From the NCBI GenBank assembly GCA_030656435.1, contig JAUSOA010000221.1, positions 1 through 18,521 on the forward strand: a DNA stretch of 18,521 bases, given 5' to 3'. Below, piece by piece: positions 6,330 to 14,813 of the stretch (position 1 is its first letter; each line of letters begins with the position of its first letter). Position numbers and translations under genes: made by a program. This DNA is from Acholeplasmataceae bacterium (lineage in GTDB: Bacteria > Bacillota_I > Bacilli_A > Acholeplasmatales > Acholeplasmataceae). The notes beneath the pieces were generated by a model. That model was not told the DNA's origin and searched no databases. It saw only the letters and a program-made list of their open reading frames with translations.

Positions 6330-7460
6330 ATGATTTTCAGTGTTGATCGTGATGTATTATTGACACAATTACTTATCGTACAAAAAGGACTACCATCAAA
6401 AACCCCACTTCCAATTTTGTATGCTGTAAAGTTCGAAGTGAATGAAGACCACATTTTATTAACATCAAGTAACACTGATGTTGCTATACAGGTTTTAATT
6501 GATGACCATAGTTTAAAAATACAAGACCCAGGTAAAGTTGCTATTCCAGGACGTTACTTAATTGAGATTGTTCGAAAAGTGACTTCTCAAAGAATTGAGT
6601 TTGCATTAATCGAAGATAAATTAATTGTAATTAAAGCAGATCGTTCAGAATTTAAATTAAGATTAATGGATGTTGAAGATTATCCAGAAATTGACTTTTT
6701 AGATTTAGATGACCCAATTGTTTTAGATAGTCAACTAATCAGAACAATCATCAAAGAAACAAATTATGCAACTGCTTCTTCTGAGAAGAGACCTATTTTA
6801 ACAGGTGTTAATTTTAAGTACCTAGACAATCATTTATATTGTGTAGCTACCGATTCATACCGCCTTTCTCAAAAAAACGTTAAATTAAGAACACATAGTA
6901 AAATGTTTGATATTGTTATTCCTAACAAGAGTTTAGATGAATTAAGTAAGATTCTTGATAGCTACAATGATGACGTTGAATTATTTATAAATCCGAATAA
7001 AGTTTTATTTAAGATGAACAAAATCTTGTTCCAAACTAGACTTCTTGAAGGAACTTATCCAGACACATTAAGAATTATTCCAGTTGAATTTCCAGTTGTT
7101 ATACCATTTAACAAGGAAGAATTACTAGCTGCTGTAGAACGTGTCTCACTATTATCACCTAGAGATAGAGAGACGAATTATAATATCATAAAACTCAGTT
7201 TACGTCAGGATCAAATTGTTGAAATTAGTTCAACAAATAATGAAATTGGAGATGCAAATGAAGAAATCATCCCATCCTCAGATGTAATTGGACCTATGAT
7301 TAAGATTGCATTCTCTTCAAGATACCTTGTAGATGCTCTTAAATCCTTCAGTTCTTCAGAGGTACTTATTCAATTTGCTGGAGAGGTAAAACCATTTGTA
7401 ATTAAAGGAAATTTAGACCAAGATCTCTTGCATCTAATTTTGCCGGTACGCATCGACTAA
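6330..7460 (+). CDS. dnaN: DNA polymerase III sliding clamp (beta subunit)
   Basis: 376-residue beta clamp, a ring-forming dimer that tethers the replicative polymerase and recruits repair factors. Length is almost that of B. subtilis DnaN (378). Recognisable segments are TPLPILYAVKFE (25-36), PGRYLIEIVRK, SEKRPILTGVNF, VATDSYRLSQK and the C-terminal LHLILPVR, all in family order across the three repeated clamp folds. AAAGGAG at 6315-6321 gives a good SD. It follows dnaA with its own promoter and ends at a strong terminator, so it is separated transcriptionally from yaaA-recF. Confidence 0.97.
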   Translation: MIFSVDRDVLLTQLLIVQKGLPSKTPLPILYAVKFEVNEDHILLTSSNTDVAIQVLIDDHSLKIQDPGKVAIPGRYLIEIVRKVTSQRIEFALIEDKLIVIKADRSEFKLRLMDVEDYPEIDFLDLDDPIVLDSQLIRTIIKETNYATASSEKRPILTGVNFKYLDNHLYCVATDSYRLSQKNVKLRTHSKMFDIVIPNKSLDELSKILDSYNDDVELFINPNKVLFKMNKILFQTRLLEGTYPDTLRIIPVEFPVVIPFNKEELLAAVERVSLLSPRDRETNYNIIKLSLRQDQIVEISSTNNEIGDANEEIIPSSDVIGPMIKIAFSSRYLVDALKSFSSSEVLIQFAGEVKPFVIKGNLDQDLLHLILPVRID

Positions 7461-7471
7461 TCAATCCTAAG

Positions 7472-7502
7472 AGCCTTAATTTCTAATTTAAGGCTTTTTT
7501 TT
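7472..7502 (+). terminator. Terminator of dnaA-dnaN
   Basis: AGCCTTAA (7472-7479) pairs with TTAAGGCT (7488-7495) around an 8-nt loop and is followed by eight T (7495-7502). It lies 12 bp after the dnaN stop. Confidence 0.88.
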
Positions 7503-7514
7503 ATGCCCACATGA

Positions 7515-7561
7515 ACTCATGACTTTATAGGTAAAAAAAAGTCGAAAATGAGTGTTTTTTT
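7515..7561 (+). terminator. Second, imperfect hairpin with T tract before yaaA
   Basis: ACTCATGACTTT (7515-7526) pairs with AAAGTC (7538-7543) and, past a GAAA bulge, with ATGAGT (7548-7553). Seven T follow (7555-7561). It may be a back-up terminator. Its T tract lies where the -35 of the next promoter would be, so it may alternatively only look like one. Confidence 0.4.
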
Positions 7562-7571
7562 GCTTATATTA

Positions 7572-7580
7572 TGATATAAT
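7572..7580 (+). promoter_or_regulatory. Extended -10 promoter of yaaA-recF-gyrB-gyrA
   Basis: TGA-TATAAT (7572-7580) is an extended -10 with a perfect TATAAT. No good -35 exists; only T-rich sequence lies at the right distance. The start would be near 7587, giving a leader of about 20 nt that contains the SD. Confidence 0.65.
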
Positions 7581-7605
7581 ATAAAAGAACATAGAGGGTG
7601 AATAT

Positions 7606-7842
7606 ATGAAAATATTTAAAATTAGAGAAGAATTTATCACATTAGGACAATTTTTAAAAGCAACAGATCATATTAATTCTGGTGGTGAAGCAAAGTTTTT
7701 TTTATTTGAAAACGATGTATTTGTCAACCAAGAAAAGAGAACTGAACGTGGCAAAAAACTACGTAATGGTGATAAAGTTTTAGTAGAAAACCAAGAGTAT
7801 TTAATTGTCGATGATACAAAAACTGATTCTCAAAAACTTTAG
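7606..7842 (+). CDS. yaaA: S4-domain protein YaaA (RlbA-like)
   Basis: 78-residue S4 RNA-binding domain protein of the YaaA family, found between dnaN and recF in most Bacillota. The pattern ITLGQFLK, INSGGEAKFFL, VFVNQEKRTERGKKLRNGDKV is the S4 fold typical of this family. It is likely involved in ribosome or RNA biology, but the exact role is not known from sequence. A strong SD (AGAGGGTGA) lies 5 nt before the ATG. The 3' end overlaps recF by 32 bases, so the two are probably translationally coupled. Confidence 0.92.
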   Translation: MKIFKIREEFITLGQFLKATDHINSGGEAKFFLFENDVFVNQEKRTERGKKLRNGDKVLVENQEYLIVDDTKTDSQKL

Positions 7843-8839
7843 AAACCATCAGACTTTAGAATTGAAGTTTGAAAAACCCTTTATTTACATTCATGGTGCT
7901 AATGGCAGTGGAAAAACAAGCATATTAGAAAGTATTTATTTTTGTGCGACTACAAAATCCCATCGTACGAACGATGAAAAAGAACTTATTTTAAGAAACG
8001 AACAATTCGCACAGGTTAAAATAATTGCCGAGAATGATAGGTACGATCTTATCCTATCGAAAACTGGAAAAAGAGCTTCAATCAACGGTATTGAAAAAAG
8101 AAAAATCAGTGACTATATAGGCCACTTAAGAGTAGTGATGTTCGCTCCAGAGGATTTAGATCTTATCAAAGGAAGTCCAGCAAATAGAAGACAATTTATG
8201 GATTTAGAATGGATGCAGCTCAACAAGCAGTATCTAAAGAATTTGAATACATATAAAAATGTTTTAAAGCAAAGAAATAGTTTATTGAAAAAGATTAATA
8301 TAGATGATGATTATACATTCCTAAATATTCTTGGAGAACAACTCTTAGAGGTTGGATCCGAAATTATTAGCGAACGTCGACAATTTCTTGCTGAACTCAA
8401 TTCTTATTTAGCAAAAATCTATCCGTTATTTTCTAACCATCAGGTTCAAATCATCTATAAACCAGATGTTGACGAAAAAGCATTTAAAAATTACTTAAAC
8501 AAGAATCAAAAACAGGATATTATATATCAAACGACAAATGCAGGACCCCATAGAGACGACTTTTATATCGATTTCAACGCATTTGATGCGAAGAGTTATG
8601 CATCTCAGGGGGAGCAGCGTCTAATCGTTGTAGCGCTGAAATTAGCGCTTCTGAAGTTGATTGAAGAGAAGACTAGTAAGCAGGTTGTTCTGCTATTGGA
8701 TGATGTTTTAAGTGAATTAGATTTGGAAAAACAAAAATTATTTCTAGATCATTTACCAAAAGAACATCAAATACTCATGAATAGTGCACTTCCGATTGAA
8801 GGAAAACATATTCAGATGATACATTTGAAAAAGGAGTAG
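7811..8839 (+). CDS. recF: DNA replication and repair protein RecF
   Basis: 342-residue ABC/SMC-type ATPase that acts with RecO and RecR to load RecA at single-strand gaps. Walker A is GANGSGKT (29-36), the ABC signature is SQGEQ (265-269), and Walker B is LLLDDVLSELD (294-304). FAPEDLDLIKGSPANRRQFMD (111-131) is characteristic of RecF. It is slightly shorter than the usual 360-375 residues. ATG 7811 gives the normal N-terminus (MIQKLILKNFRNH). A TTG two codons earlier is open but less likely. The SD is weak, in line with coupling to the overlapping yaaA. Confidence 0.96.
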   Translation: MIQKLILKNFRNHQTLELKFEKPFIYIHGANGSGKTSILESIYFCATTKSHRTNDEKELILRNEQFAQVKIIAENDRYDLILSKTGKRASINGIEKRKISDYIGHLRVVMFAPEDLDLIKGSPANRRQFMDLEWMQLNKQYLKNLNTYKNVLKQRNSLLKKINIDDDYTFLNILGEQLLEVGSEIISERRQFLAELNSYLAKIYPLFSNHQVQIIYKPDVDEKAFKNYLNKNQKQDIIYQTTNAGPHRDDFYIDFNAFDAKSYASQGEQRLIVVALKLALLKLIEEKTSKQVVLLLDDVLSELDLEKQKLFLDHLPKEHQILMNSALPIEGKHIQMIHLKKE

Positions 8840-8843
8840 GAAC

Positions 8844-10739
8844 ATGTCAAATTATGATGCATCGAACATTCAAATATTAGAGGGGCTAGAAGCGGTAAGA
8901 AAACGCCCCGGTATGTATATCGGAAGTACAGGGTCTAGAGGGCTACACCATTTGGTGTGGGAAATTGTCGATAACTCGATTGATGAAGCTTTAGGTGGAT
9001 ATGCTACCAATATCAAATTGGAGCTTCTTAAGGATGAAGTTGTTCGCGTTACTGATGATGGACGTGGTATTCCAGTCGATCTACATCCAAAAACAAATAG
9101 ACCAGCTGTTGAAACGATTTTGACATCGCTTCACTCGGGTGGTAAATTTGACGGAAAATCATACAAGGTTTCAGGAGGCTTACATGGTGTAGGTGCTTCT
9201 GTTGTTAATGCTTTATCTGAGTGGTTTGTCGTTGAAATCCATAGAGATAACAAGAGATATGAACAAAGATTTGAGCGTGGAGTTCCAATGACAGATGTCA
9301 CCGTGATTGGAGAATCTGTGCATACAGGAACAATCGTCACGTTTAAATCGGATCATCTTGTCTTCACTGAAACTATCGTCTATGAATTTGAAATACTTAG
9401 AAATAGAATTCAGCAACTTGCATTCCTAAATAAGGGAATCAAAATTACTATCTCTGATCAAAGAGGAGAAAATCCAGTAGAATACTCATATCACTATGAA
9501 GGTGGTATTGTTGAATATGTTGGATTCTTGAATAGCGGAAAAGGGAAAGTCAACCATGATGTGCTTTATACTGAAAAAGAGGTTGATGGAGTTACACTAG
9601 AAATTGCTTTGCAATATAATGATTCCTATGCAACAAATCTTTATTCATTCGCAAATAACATTCCAACGCACGAAGGTGGAATGCATGAGGATGGATTTAA
9701 GATGGCATTAACCCGTATTTTGAACAAATATGCGAGTGAAAATGGTTTTCTCAAGAAGGATGATTCCTTCCTTGGTGAAGACACTCGTGAAGGATTAACA
9801 GCGATCATATCTGTTAAGCATCCAAATCCTCAGTTTGAAGGACAAACAAAAACAAAATTAGGAAACCCTGAAGTACGTCAAATAACAAGCCAAATCGTCG
9901 GTGAAGGACTAGAAAGATATCTTTTAGAAAATCCAAACGACGCAAAAATGATTATTGAAAAGAGCTTGATGGCATCTCGCGCAAGAATTGCAGCGAAAAA
10001 AGCTAGAGAAGCAACTAGAAGAAAATCTCCTTTGGATGCACTCGGATTTGCCTCAAAGCTTGCAGATTGCAGAAGTAAGGATCCAGCTGTTTCTGAAATT
10101 TATATCGTCGAAGGTGATTCTGCGGGAGGATCTGCTAAACAAGGTAGAGAATCTGAATACCAAGCAATTCTACCACTACGTGGTAAGGTATTAAACGTGG
10201 AAAAAGCTAGACTAGATAAGATTTTAAATAACAAGGAAATTCTTTCATTGATTCAGGCATTAGGAACTGGAATTGGTGATGAATTTGAAGCTGAGAAATC
10301 AAGATATCACAAAGTCGTTATTATGACCGATGCCGATATCGATGGAGCCCATATTAGAACACTTCTTCTAACCTTCTTCTTTAGATATATGAAGCCTTTA
10401 ATTGATTTAGGTTATGTCTTTATTGCACAACCTCCACTATATAAGGTACAAGCAGGTAAGAGAGTTGAATATGTTTATACTGATGAAGCCCTTCAAAAAC
10501 TGCTTGCAGAAATGGGTGGACGTCCTGGTATACAAAGATACAAAGGTCTTGGAGAAATGAATCCTGAACAGCTTTGGGATACAACAATGGACCCTGAAAA
10601 TAGAACACTTCTTCAAGTATCACTTAAGGATGCTATGGATGCAGATCAGGTTTTTAGCATGCTGATGGGTGAAGAAGTTGAACCAAGAAAAGCATTCATA
10701 CAAGAAAATGCAATTTATGCTTCAAATATTGATGCATAG
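8844..10739 (+). CDS. gyrB: DNA gyrase subunit B
   Basis: 631-residue ATPase subunit of gyrase (GyrA2GyrB2), which introduces negative supercoils. The GHKL domain has catalytic E40 and Mg ligand N44 (WEIVDNSIDEALGG) and the ATP-binding DDGRGIPV (71-78). The TOPRIM domain has EGDSAGGSAKQGR (from E423) and the DxDxD metal site in TDADIDG (495-501). The C-terminal signature QRYKGLGEMNPEQLW is intact. Length matches Gram-positive GyrB, without the insert of enteric GyrB. AAGGAG 7 nt upstream sets the start, and the gap to recF is 4 bp. There is no remB (yaaB) gene between recF and gyrB, unlike B. subtilis. Adjacency to gyrA supports gyrase rather than topoisomerase IV. Confidence 0.97.
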   Translation: MSNYDASNIQILEGLEAVRKRPGMYIGSTGSRGLHHLVWEIVDNSIDEALGGYATNIKLELLKDEVVRVTDDGRGIPVDLHPKTNRPAVETILTSLHSGGKFDGKSYKVSGGLHGVGASVVNALSEWFVVEIHRDNKRYEQRFERGVPMTDVTVIGESVHTGTIVTFKSDHLVFTETIVYEFEILRNRIQQLAFLNKGIKITISDQRGENPVEYSYHYEGGIVEYVGFLNSGKGKVNHDVLYTEKEVDGVTLEIALQYNDSYATNLYSFANNIPTHEGGMHEDGFKMALTRILNKYASENGFLKKDDSFLGEDTREGLTAIISVKHPNPQFEGQTKTKLGNPEVRQITSQIVGEGLERYLLENPNDAKMIIEKSLMASRARIAAKKAREATRRKSPLDALGFASKLADCRSKDPAVSEIYIVEGDSAGGSAKQGRESEYQAILPLRGKVLNVEKARLDKILNNKEILSLIQALGTGIGDEFEAEKSRYHKVVIMTDADIDGAHIRTLLLTFFFRYMKPLIDLGYVFIAQPPLYKVQAGKRVEYVYTDEALQKLLAEMGGRPGIQRYKGLGEMNPEQLWDTTMDPENRTLLQVSLKDAMDADQVFSMLMGEEVEPRKAFIQENAIYASNIDA

Positions 10740-10753
10740 AGGGGAGATCAAAA

Positions 10754-13375
10754 ATGGACAATAATATTAATGCAAACAACGTTTCTTCAAAAACAACTGA
10801 AGGCTATGTAAAAGAGATTAACATATCCACAGAAATGAAGACCTCCTTTTTAAACTATGCAATGAGCGTCATTGTATCACGTGCACTTCCCGATATTAGA
10901 GATGGACTAAAGCCAGTTCAAAGACGTATTTTATATGCGATGAATGATTTGGGTATGTCTGCCGATAAAGCACATAAAAAATCAGCTAGAATCGTCGGGG
11001 AAGTTATTGGTAAGTATCACCCACACGGTGATTCTTCAGTTTATGAAGCAATGGTAAGAATGGCTCAGCCATTTAGCTATAGAATGCCACTCATTGATGG
11101 CCATGGTAACTTTGGGTCAGTTGATGGTGATGGTGCGGCAGCAATGCGTTACACGGAAGCTAGAATGTCAAAGCTTGCTGGTGAACTTGTTAGAGACTTA
11201 GAAAAGAATACAGTTGATTTTATTGATAACTATGATGGATCTGAGCATGAGCCAAGTGTTCTTCCTGCTAGATATCCAAATCTTTTGGTCAATGGTTCCA
11301 CAGGGATTGCAGTTGGTATGGCTACAAATATTCCACCTCATAATCTTGGAGAAGTTATCGATGGAATGTTAGCCTATATGGATAACGAAGAAATTACATC
11401 TACCGAATTAATGGAATATATTAAAGGTCCTGACTTTCCTACAGGAGGTCAGATATTAGGGCTCACTGGACTTAGACAAGCATATGAAACTGGAAAAGGT
11501 ATCATTGCAGTCAGAGCAACAGCAGAGATCGTTACACACAAAAATAGAAATAGCATTATTGTAACTGCTATTCCTTATCAAGTGAATAAAACAACATTAA
11601 TCGAAAGAATTGCAGAAATAGCAAAAGAAAAAATTGTTGAAGGTATCACAGATTTAAGAGATGAATCGAATCGTAAGGGAATGAGAATTGTCATTGAACT
11701 TAGAAGAGATGTAAATCCTCATGTCATGCTCAATAACCTTTACAAATACACTCAACTACAACAATCGTTTGGGATTAATATGATTGCGCTTGTCAAGGGT
11801 CAACCACAAATGGTAGCCCTACGCGACATGCTAAAATTCTATCTTGAACATCAAATTGAAGTCATTCAAAGAAGAACAGTTTATGATCTAGAAAAAGCAG
11901 AAGCAAGACAACACATTTTAGACGGTTTAGTTGTTGCACTTCACGACATAGATCACGCAATTGAAATTATTAAAGCATCAAAAACTGGTGAAGAAGCTAA
12001 GGAAGCATTGATCTTCGAATATAAGCTTACAGACATTCAAGCAAGAGCAATTCTTGATATGCGTCTTCAACGTTTAACTGGACTTGAAATTGAAAAAATT
12101 GAAGCTGAATTAACAGATCTAATTAGCAGAATTAAAGACTATAAAGAAATCATTGCAAACCACGATAGAAAGCTTGAAATCATTAGAGAAGAGCTCATCC
12201 AAATTAGAGCACAATACAATGAACCAAGACTTTCAGAAATCAATTTACACGAAGATTTATCCATCGAAAACGAAGACTTAATTCCAGTCGAAGATGTCAT
12301 CATTACAGTAACTAATAATGGATATATTAAACGTATGAAAGTTGACCACTATAAAACTCAAAATCGCGGTGGAGTAGGGATGTCAGGAATCAAGGTTCAT
12401 GAAGACGATTATGTCGAACATATCCTAATGACTTCAACGCATGATTACCACTTATTCTTTACCAATAAAGGAAGAGTTTATAAGATTAAAGGATATCAAA
12501 TTCCTGAGGGATCTAGACAGTCAAAAGGACTGCCTATAGTCAATCTATTAGACTTTGATAAAGATGAAACATTGGCATCATTTACGAACGTTAAAAATTT
12601 TGAATCTGATGAAGAATTCCTAACATTTGTAACGCGAAAAGGTATTGTCAAACGTACTCCAATTTCTGAATATCAAAACATTAGAACCAACGGAATCAAC
12701 GCGATAAATCTAAGAGATGATGATGAACTATTCACTGTATCCTTAACCGATGGAACAAAAGAAATTATCCTTGGTGCATCCAATGGTAAGGCAATTCGCT
12801 TTGATGAAAACGATGCTCGCCAGATGGGAAGAACAACATCTGGAGTGCGTGGAATGAGTCTCGGAGAACATGATGAAGTTGTCGGTGTTGCGATCGTTTC
12901 AAGTGACCAAGAAGAAATATTAATAATAACGGAAAAGGGCTTTGGTAAGCGAACTATAGTAGAAGAATACCGCAAGCAAATCCGCGGTGGTAAGGGTGTT
13001 AAAACCTTAAATGTCACTGAAAAAAATGGACGTTTATCTACACTTAGAACTGTATCTGACGATCAAGATTTAATTGTTGTCTCCGATAGAGGTGTTGTGA
13101 TTCGTACCCATGTTGATCAGATATCACAAACCAAACGTGCCACTCAAGGGGTTAGAATAATTAGGCTTCGCCCTGATCATAAGGTTTCAACAATCGCACT
13201 TGTTCCTCGTGCTGAAGATATTGAACTTGATGGAAATGAAGAACACCAGTTTGTTCAAGAAACACTCAATGTTGCTGAACAGAAAAAGGTGCTTGGAGTT
13301 GTCGATTTAGCACCTGAAGAAATTGAAGATGAACAGGAAGAAATTATCACTGCTGAAAGCTTATTTGACGAGTAA
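10754..13375 (+). CDS. gyrA: DNA gyrase subunit A
   Basis: 873-residue breakage-reunion subunit. The catalytic tyrosine is Y133 (AAMRYTE). The quinolone-resistance region reads HGDSSVYEA, with S94 and E98 at the positions of E. coli S83 and D87. The first is the wild-type serine and the second is Glu, as in many Gram-positives. The C-terminal beta-pinwheel carries a GyrA-box-like QIRGGKG (742-748) and a related QNRGGVG in an earlier blade, which favours GyrA over ParC. The C-terminus is a long acidic tail. It lies 14 bp after gyrB with GGGGAG as SD, and is the last gene of the operon, followed by a terminator. Confidence 0.97.
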   Translation: MDNNINANNVSSKTTEGYVKEINISTEMKTSFLNYAMSVIVSRALPDIRDGLKPVQRRILYAMNDLGMSADKAHKKSARIVGEVIGKYHPHGDSSVYEAMVRMAQPFSYRMPLIDGHGNFGSVDGDGAAAMRYTEARMSKLAGELVRDLEKNTVDFIDNYDGSEHEPSVLPARYPNLLVNGSTGIAVGMATNIPPHNLGEVIDGMLAYMDNEEITSTELMEYIKGPDFPTGGQILGLTGLRQAYETGKGIIAVRATAEIVTHKNRNSIIVTAIPYQVNKTTLIERIAEIAKEKIVEGITDLRDESNRKGMRIVIELRRDVNPHVMLNNLYKYTQLQQSFGINMIALVKGQPQMVALRDMLKFYLEHQIEVIQRRTVYDLEKAEARQHILDGLVVALHDIDHAIEIIKASKTGEEAKEALIFEYKLTDIQARAILDMRLQRLTGLEIEKIEAELTDLISRIKDYKEIIANHDRKLEIIREELIQIRAQYNEPRLSEINLHEDLSIENEDLIPVEDVIITVTNNGYIKRMKVDHYKTQNRGGVGMSGIKVHEDDYVEHILMTSTHDYHLFFTNKGRVYKIKGYQIPEGSRQSKGLPIVNLLDFDKDETLASFTNVKNFESDEEFLTFVTRKGIVKRTPISEYQNIRTNGINAINLRDDDELFTVSLTDGTKEIILGASNGKAIRFDENDARQMGRTTSGVRGMSLGEHDEVVGVAIVSSDQEEILIITEKGFGKRTIVEEYRKQIRGGKGVKTLNVTEKNGRLSTLRTVSDDQDLIVVSDRGVVIRTHVDQISQTKRATQGVRIIRLRPDHKVSTIALVPRAEDIELDGNEEHQFVQETLNVAEQKKVLGVVDLAPEEIEDEQEEIITAESLFDE

Positions 13376-13384
13376 AATATAAAC

Positions 13385-13416
13385 AAAAATGCATCCCTAA
13401 TCGGATGCATTTTTTT
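13385..13416. terminator. Bidirectional terminator between gyrA and the HTH regulator
   Basis: ATGCATCC (13389-13396), loop CTAATC, GGATGCAT (13403-13410). T's follow on the right (13411-13416) and A's precede on the left, giving a U tract in both directions. It serves the convergent gyrA and HTH-regulator genes. Confidence 0.88.
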
Positions 13417-13428
13417 CACTTAAGGACT

Positions 13429-14361
13429 TTATTTTGCATATGTTTTTTTAATATAATTAATCGCAAAATCATGGAATGAAATATTATAGTCATCTTCAAT
13501 CAATCTAGTAAATTTGGCTATTTTTTTCTCTATATTTTCGGCATGTAATGAGGAGTAACATCTGAATAAGGATTCCTCATATTTTTCTATGTTTCCGAGT
13601 CTATAATAGGCGAGCGAATTGAAGTATAAAAAATATTCCAAAAGATAAAACATTTTTAACCGAGTGTTATATTCTATGCCATGGTTACAAAGTCTTATCA
13701 CCTCTAGGTAATTTTTTTTAACTCCCTCATATTGTGCAAGGCGCTGGAGACACAAAACTACCATACGTTCATTATGACCACTGATCATCAATTCTGGTTG
13801 TGCAACAAACAGTTTCAACCGTTCAGCAATGACTTCTTTTTCTTGAAATTTTTGTAGTGTAAGTAATGAACTCAAAACCATTATTTCTGCAGTAGATAAA
13901 ACTCTATTTTGTAAAATATTTGGAAAATCAATCAATTTAACACTGATATCAATAAGACTGGATTCATCGATTTTTTTCCTATAAAAATTATACAAACTTA
14001 CAGTATAGTCATAATACAATTTATTCACATTATCGATTATATATTTACCTTTGATTTGTTTGTTATAATCATCTGCTGCTTCTACATCTACGTTGGCAAC
14101 AGCGTTATAAAAATTATTAATGAGATTTGCTTCATTGATTCTCTCAGATTCAAAATCCCAAATCACATATTCCGGCTTAAAGCCTAGTCTTCTGGCTAAT
14201 TGGTTGATAATGTCTTGAGGAATATTACACTCACCTTTTAAATATCTTCTGAATTGACGTATAGAGACAATTCCATTGACAAATAATTCTTGAGTCATAT
14301 TTCGCTCAAATCTTAGCTTATCAAAGTAAAGTGAGAGCTCTTTTGAATAGTTTGCATCCAT
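13429..14361 (-). CDS. XRE-type HTH regulator with helical-repeat C-terminal domain (Rgg/PlcR-like?)
   Basis: 310-residue protein. The N-terminus (about 5-62) reads as an XRE/Cro-type helix-turn-helix (LRFERNMTQELFVNG, SIRQFRRYLKGE, IINQLARRLGF). The remaining 240 residues are all-helical with regularly spaced Leu/Tyr/aromatic residues, as in TPR-like repeats (for example NYLEVIRLCNHGIEY, FNSLAYYRLGNIEKYEESL). That layout fits RRNPP regulators (Rgg, PlcR, NprR), which bind small signalling peptides, but the match is by architecture only. ATG 14361 is preferred: GGAG at 14372-14375 is well spaced for it and too close to the ATG at 14370 (313 residues). It is transcribed against the direction of its neighbours, just beyond gyrA, which suggests an inserted accessory gene. 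Likely targets are the divergent ORF and perhaps the envelope genes beyond. Confidence 0.7.
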   Translation of the reverse strand: MDANYSKELSLYFDKLRFERNMTQELFVNGIVSIRQFRRYLKGECNIPQDIINQLARRLGFKPEYVIWDFESERINEANLINNFYNAVANVDVEAADDYNKQIKGKYIIDNVNKLYYDYTVSLYNFYRKKIDESSLIDISVKLIDFPNILQNRVLSTAEIMVLSSLLTLQKFQEKEVIAERLKLFVAQPELMISGHNERMVVLCLQRLAQYEGVKKNYLEVIRLCNHGIEYNTRLKMFYLLEYFLYFNSLAYYRLGNIEKYEESLFRCYSSLHAENIEKKIAKFTRLIEDDYNISFHDFAINYIKKTYAK

Positions 14362-14381
14362 TTTATTCATTCTCCTGCACG

Positions 14382-14413
14382 ATGGGACAGATTTGCTCTA
14401 CACAAATGTCCAT
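14382..14413. promoter_or_regulatory. Imperfect dyad in the divergent spacer, candidate operator
   Basis: ATGGGACAGATTTG (14382-14395) and CAAATGTCCAT (14403-14413) are inverted copies that agree at 11 positions, with three extra bases in the left arm. It is the only notable symmetry between the divergent HTH gene and the small ORF, so it could be the regulator's binding site. No strong promoter box is visible in this spacer. Confidence 0.4.
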
Positions 14414-14446
14414 TTTTGTTTTATTCTATAGATGGGGGGGATAACT

Positions 14447-14617
14447 TTGTTCAGTAAAAATCGAAATCTGAGTAAGTTCTCTGATGTTGGTAGTCCTGAA
14501 ATCGTAATCACTATTAATAGTACAAGAACAGGAATTATTAGCATACAAAAAGGCGAGAACAAAACTGAAGTGATTGAGGTGGTTGTTGATCAAGCAAAGG
14601 GAGTCTCAAAAGACTAA
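14447..14617 (+). CDS. Small orphan ORF divergent from the HTH regulator
   Basis: 56-codon ORF that I do not recognise. The frame also opens at ATG 14432, but that ATG runs straight into seven G's. The run is an SD-like element 6 nt before the TTG at 14447, which I take as the start, by analogy with the G-rich SD and TTG of the LTA-synthase-like gene downstream. The protein has a basic N-terminus (MFSKNRNLSKF), then alternating hydrophobic and polar residues suggesting beta strands (EIVITINSTRTGIISIQKG, TEVIEVVVD). It has no signal peptide or membrane segment, so it does not look like a classical exported RRNPP pre-peptide. It may be a regulatory partner or target of the adjacent HTH gene, or not a gene at all. 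Confidence 0.4.
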   Translation: MFSKNRNLSKFSDVGSPEIVITINSTRTGIISIQKGENKTEVIEVVVDQAKGVSKD

Positions 14618-14620
14618 CAA

Positions 14621-14654
14621 CTATATTTTAGCACATGGGGGGGCTAAAATATAG
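14621..14654. repeat. Perfect 12-bp hairpin with G-rich loop
   Basis: CTATATTTTAGC (14621-14632) and GCTAAAATATAG (14643-14654) are perfect complements around the 10-nt loop ACATGGGGGG. It starts 3 bp after the small ORF's stop, so a terminator is possible, but no T tract follows on either strand. The loop exposes a G run and an ATG. No other repeat or gene was found in 14655-14810. Confidence 0.65.
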
Positions 14655-14813
14655 GGCTTGATGTCACAAAAGTATCGAATTTTAGGAATAAAATAATCAT
14701 AAGTAGAAATAGGTTTGCCGTTGATTTTATTTTCAAGCAACAATAGTTTTCGTCGGGGTTCGTATACTCTCATTGCAGCATCGAATCCTAACATATTCAG
14801 CCATAATGCTACC

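Noticed and set aside
9131..9416. Reverse-strand ORFs inside gyrB
   Set aside because: Antisense to a strongly conserved coding frame, with no SD or promoter; shadows of gyrB codon structure. The same applies to reverse ORFs at 10420-10623, 12673-13017, 534-719 and 14900-15082.
10754..13375. Topoisomerase IV (parE/parC) instead of gyrase for 8844-13375
   Set aside because: Position next to recF at the origin and GyrA-box-like motifs in the C-terminal pinwheel favour GyrB/GyrA.
14635..14696. Two tiny forward frames (8 and 11 codons) joined by TGATG after the hairpin
   Set aside because: Too short to judge, no SD for the first, and the composition is that of random AT-rich DNA.
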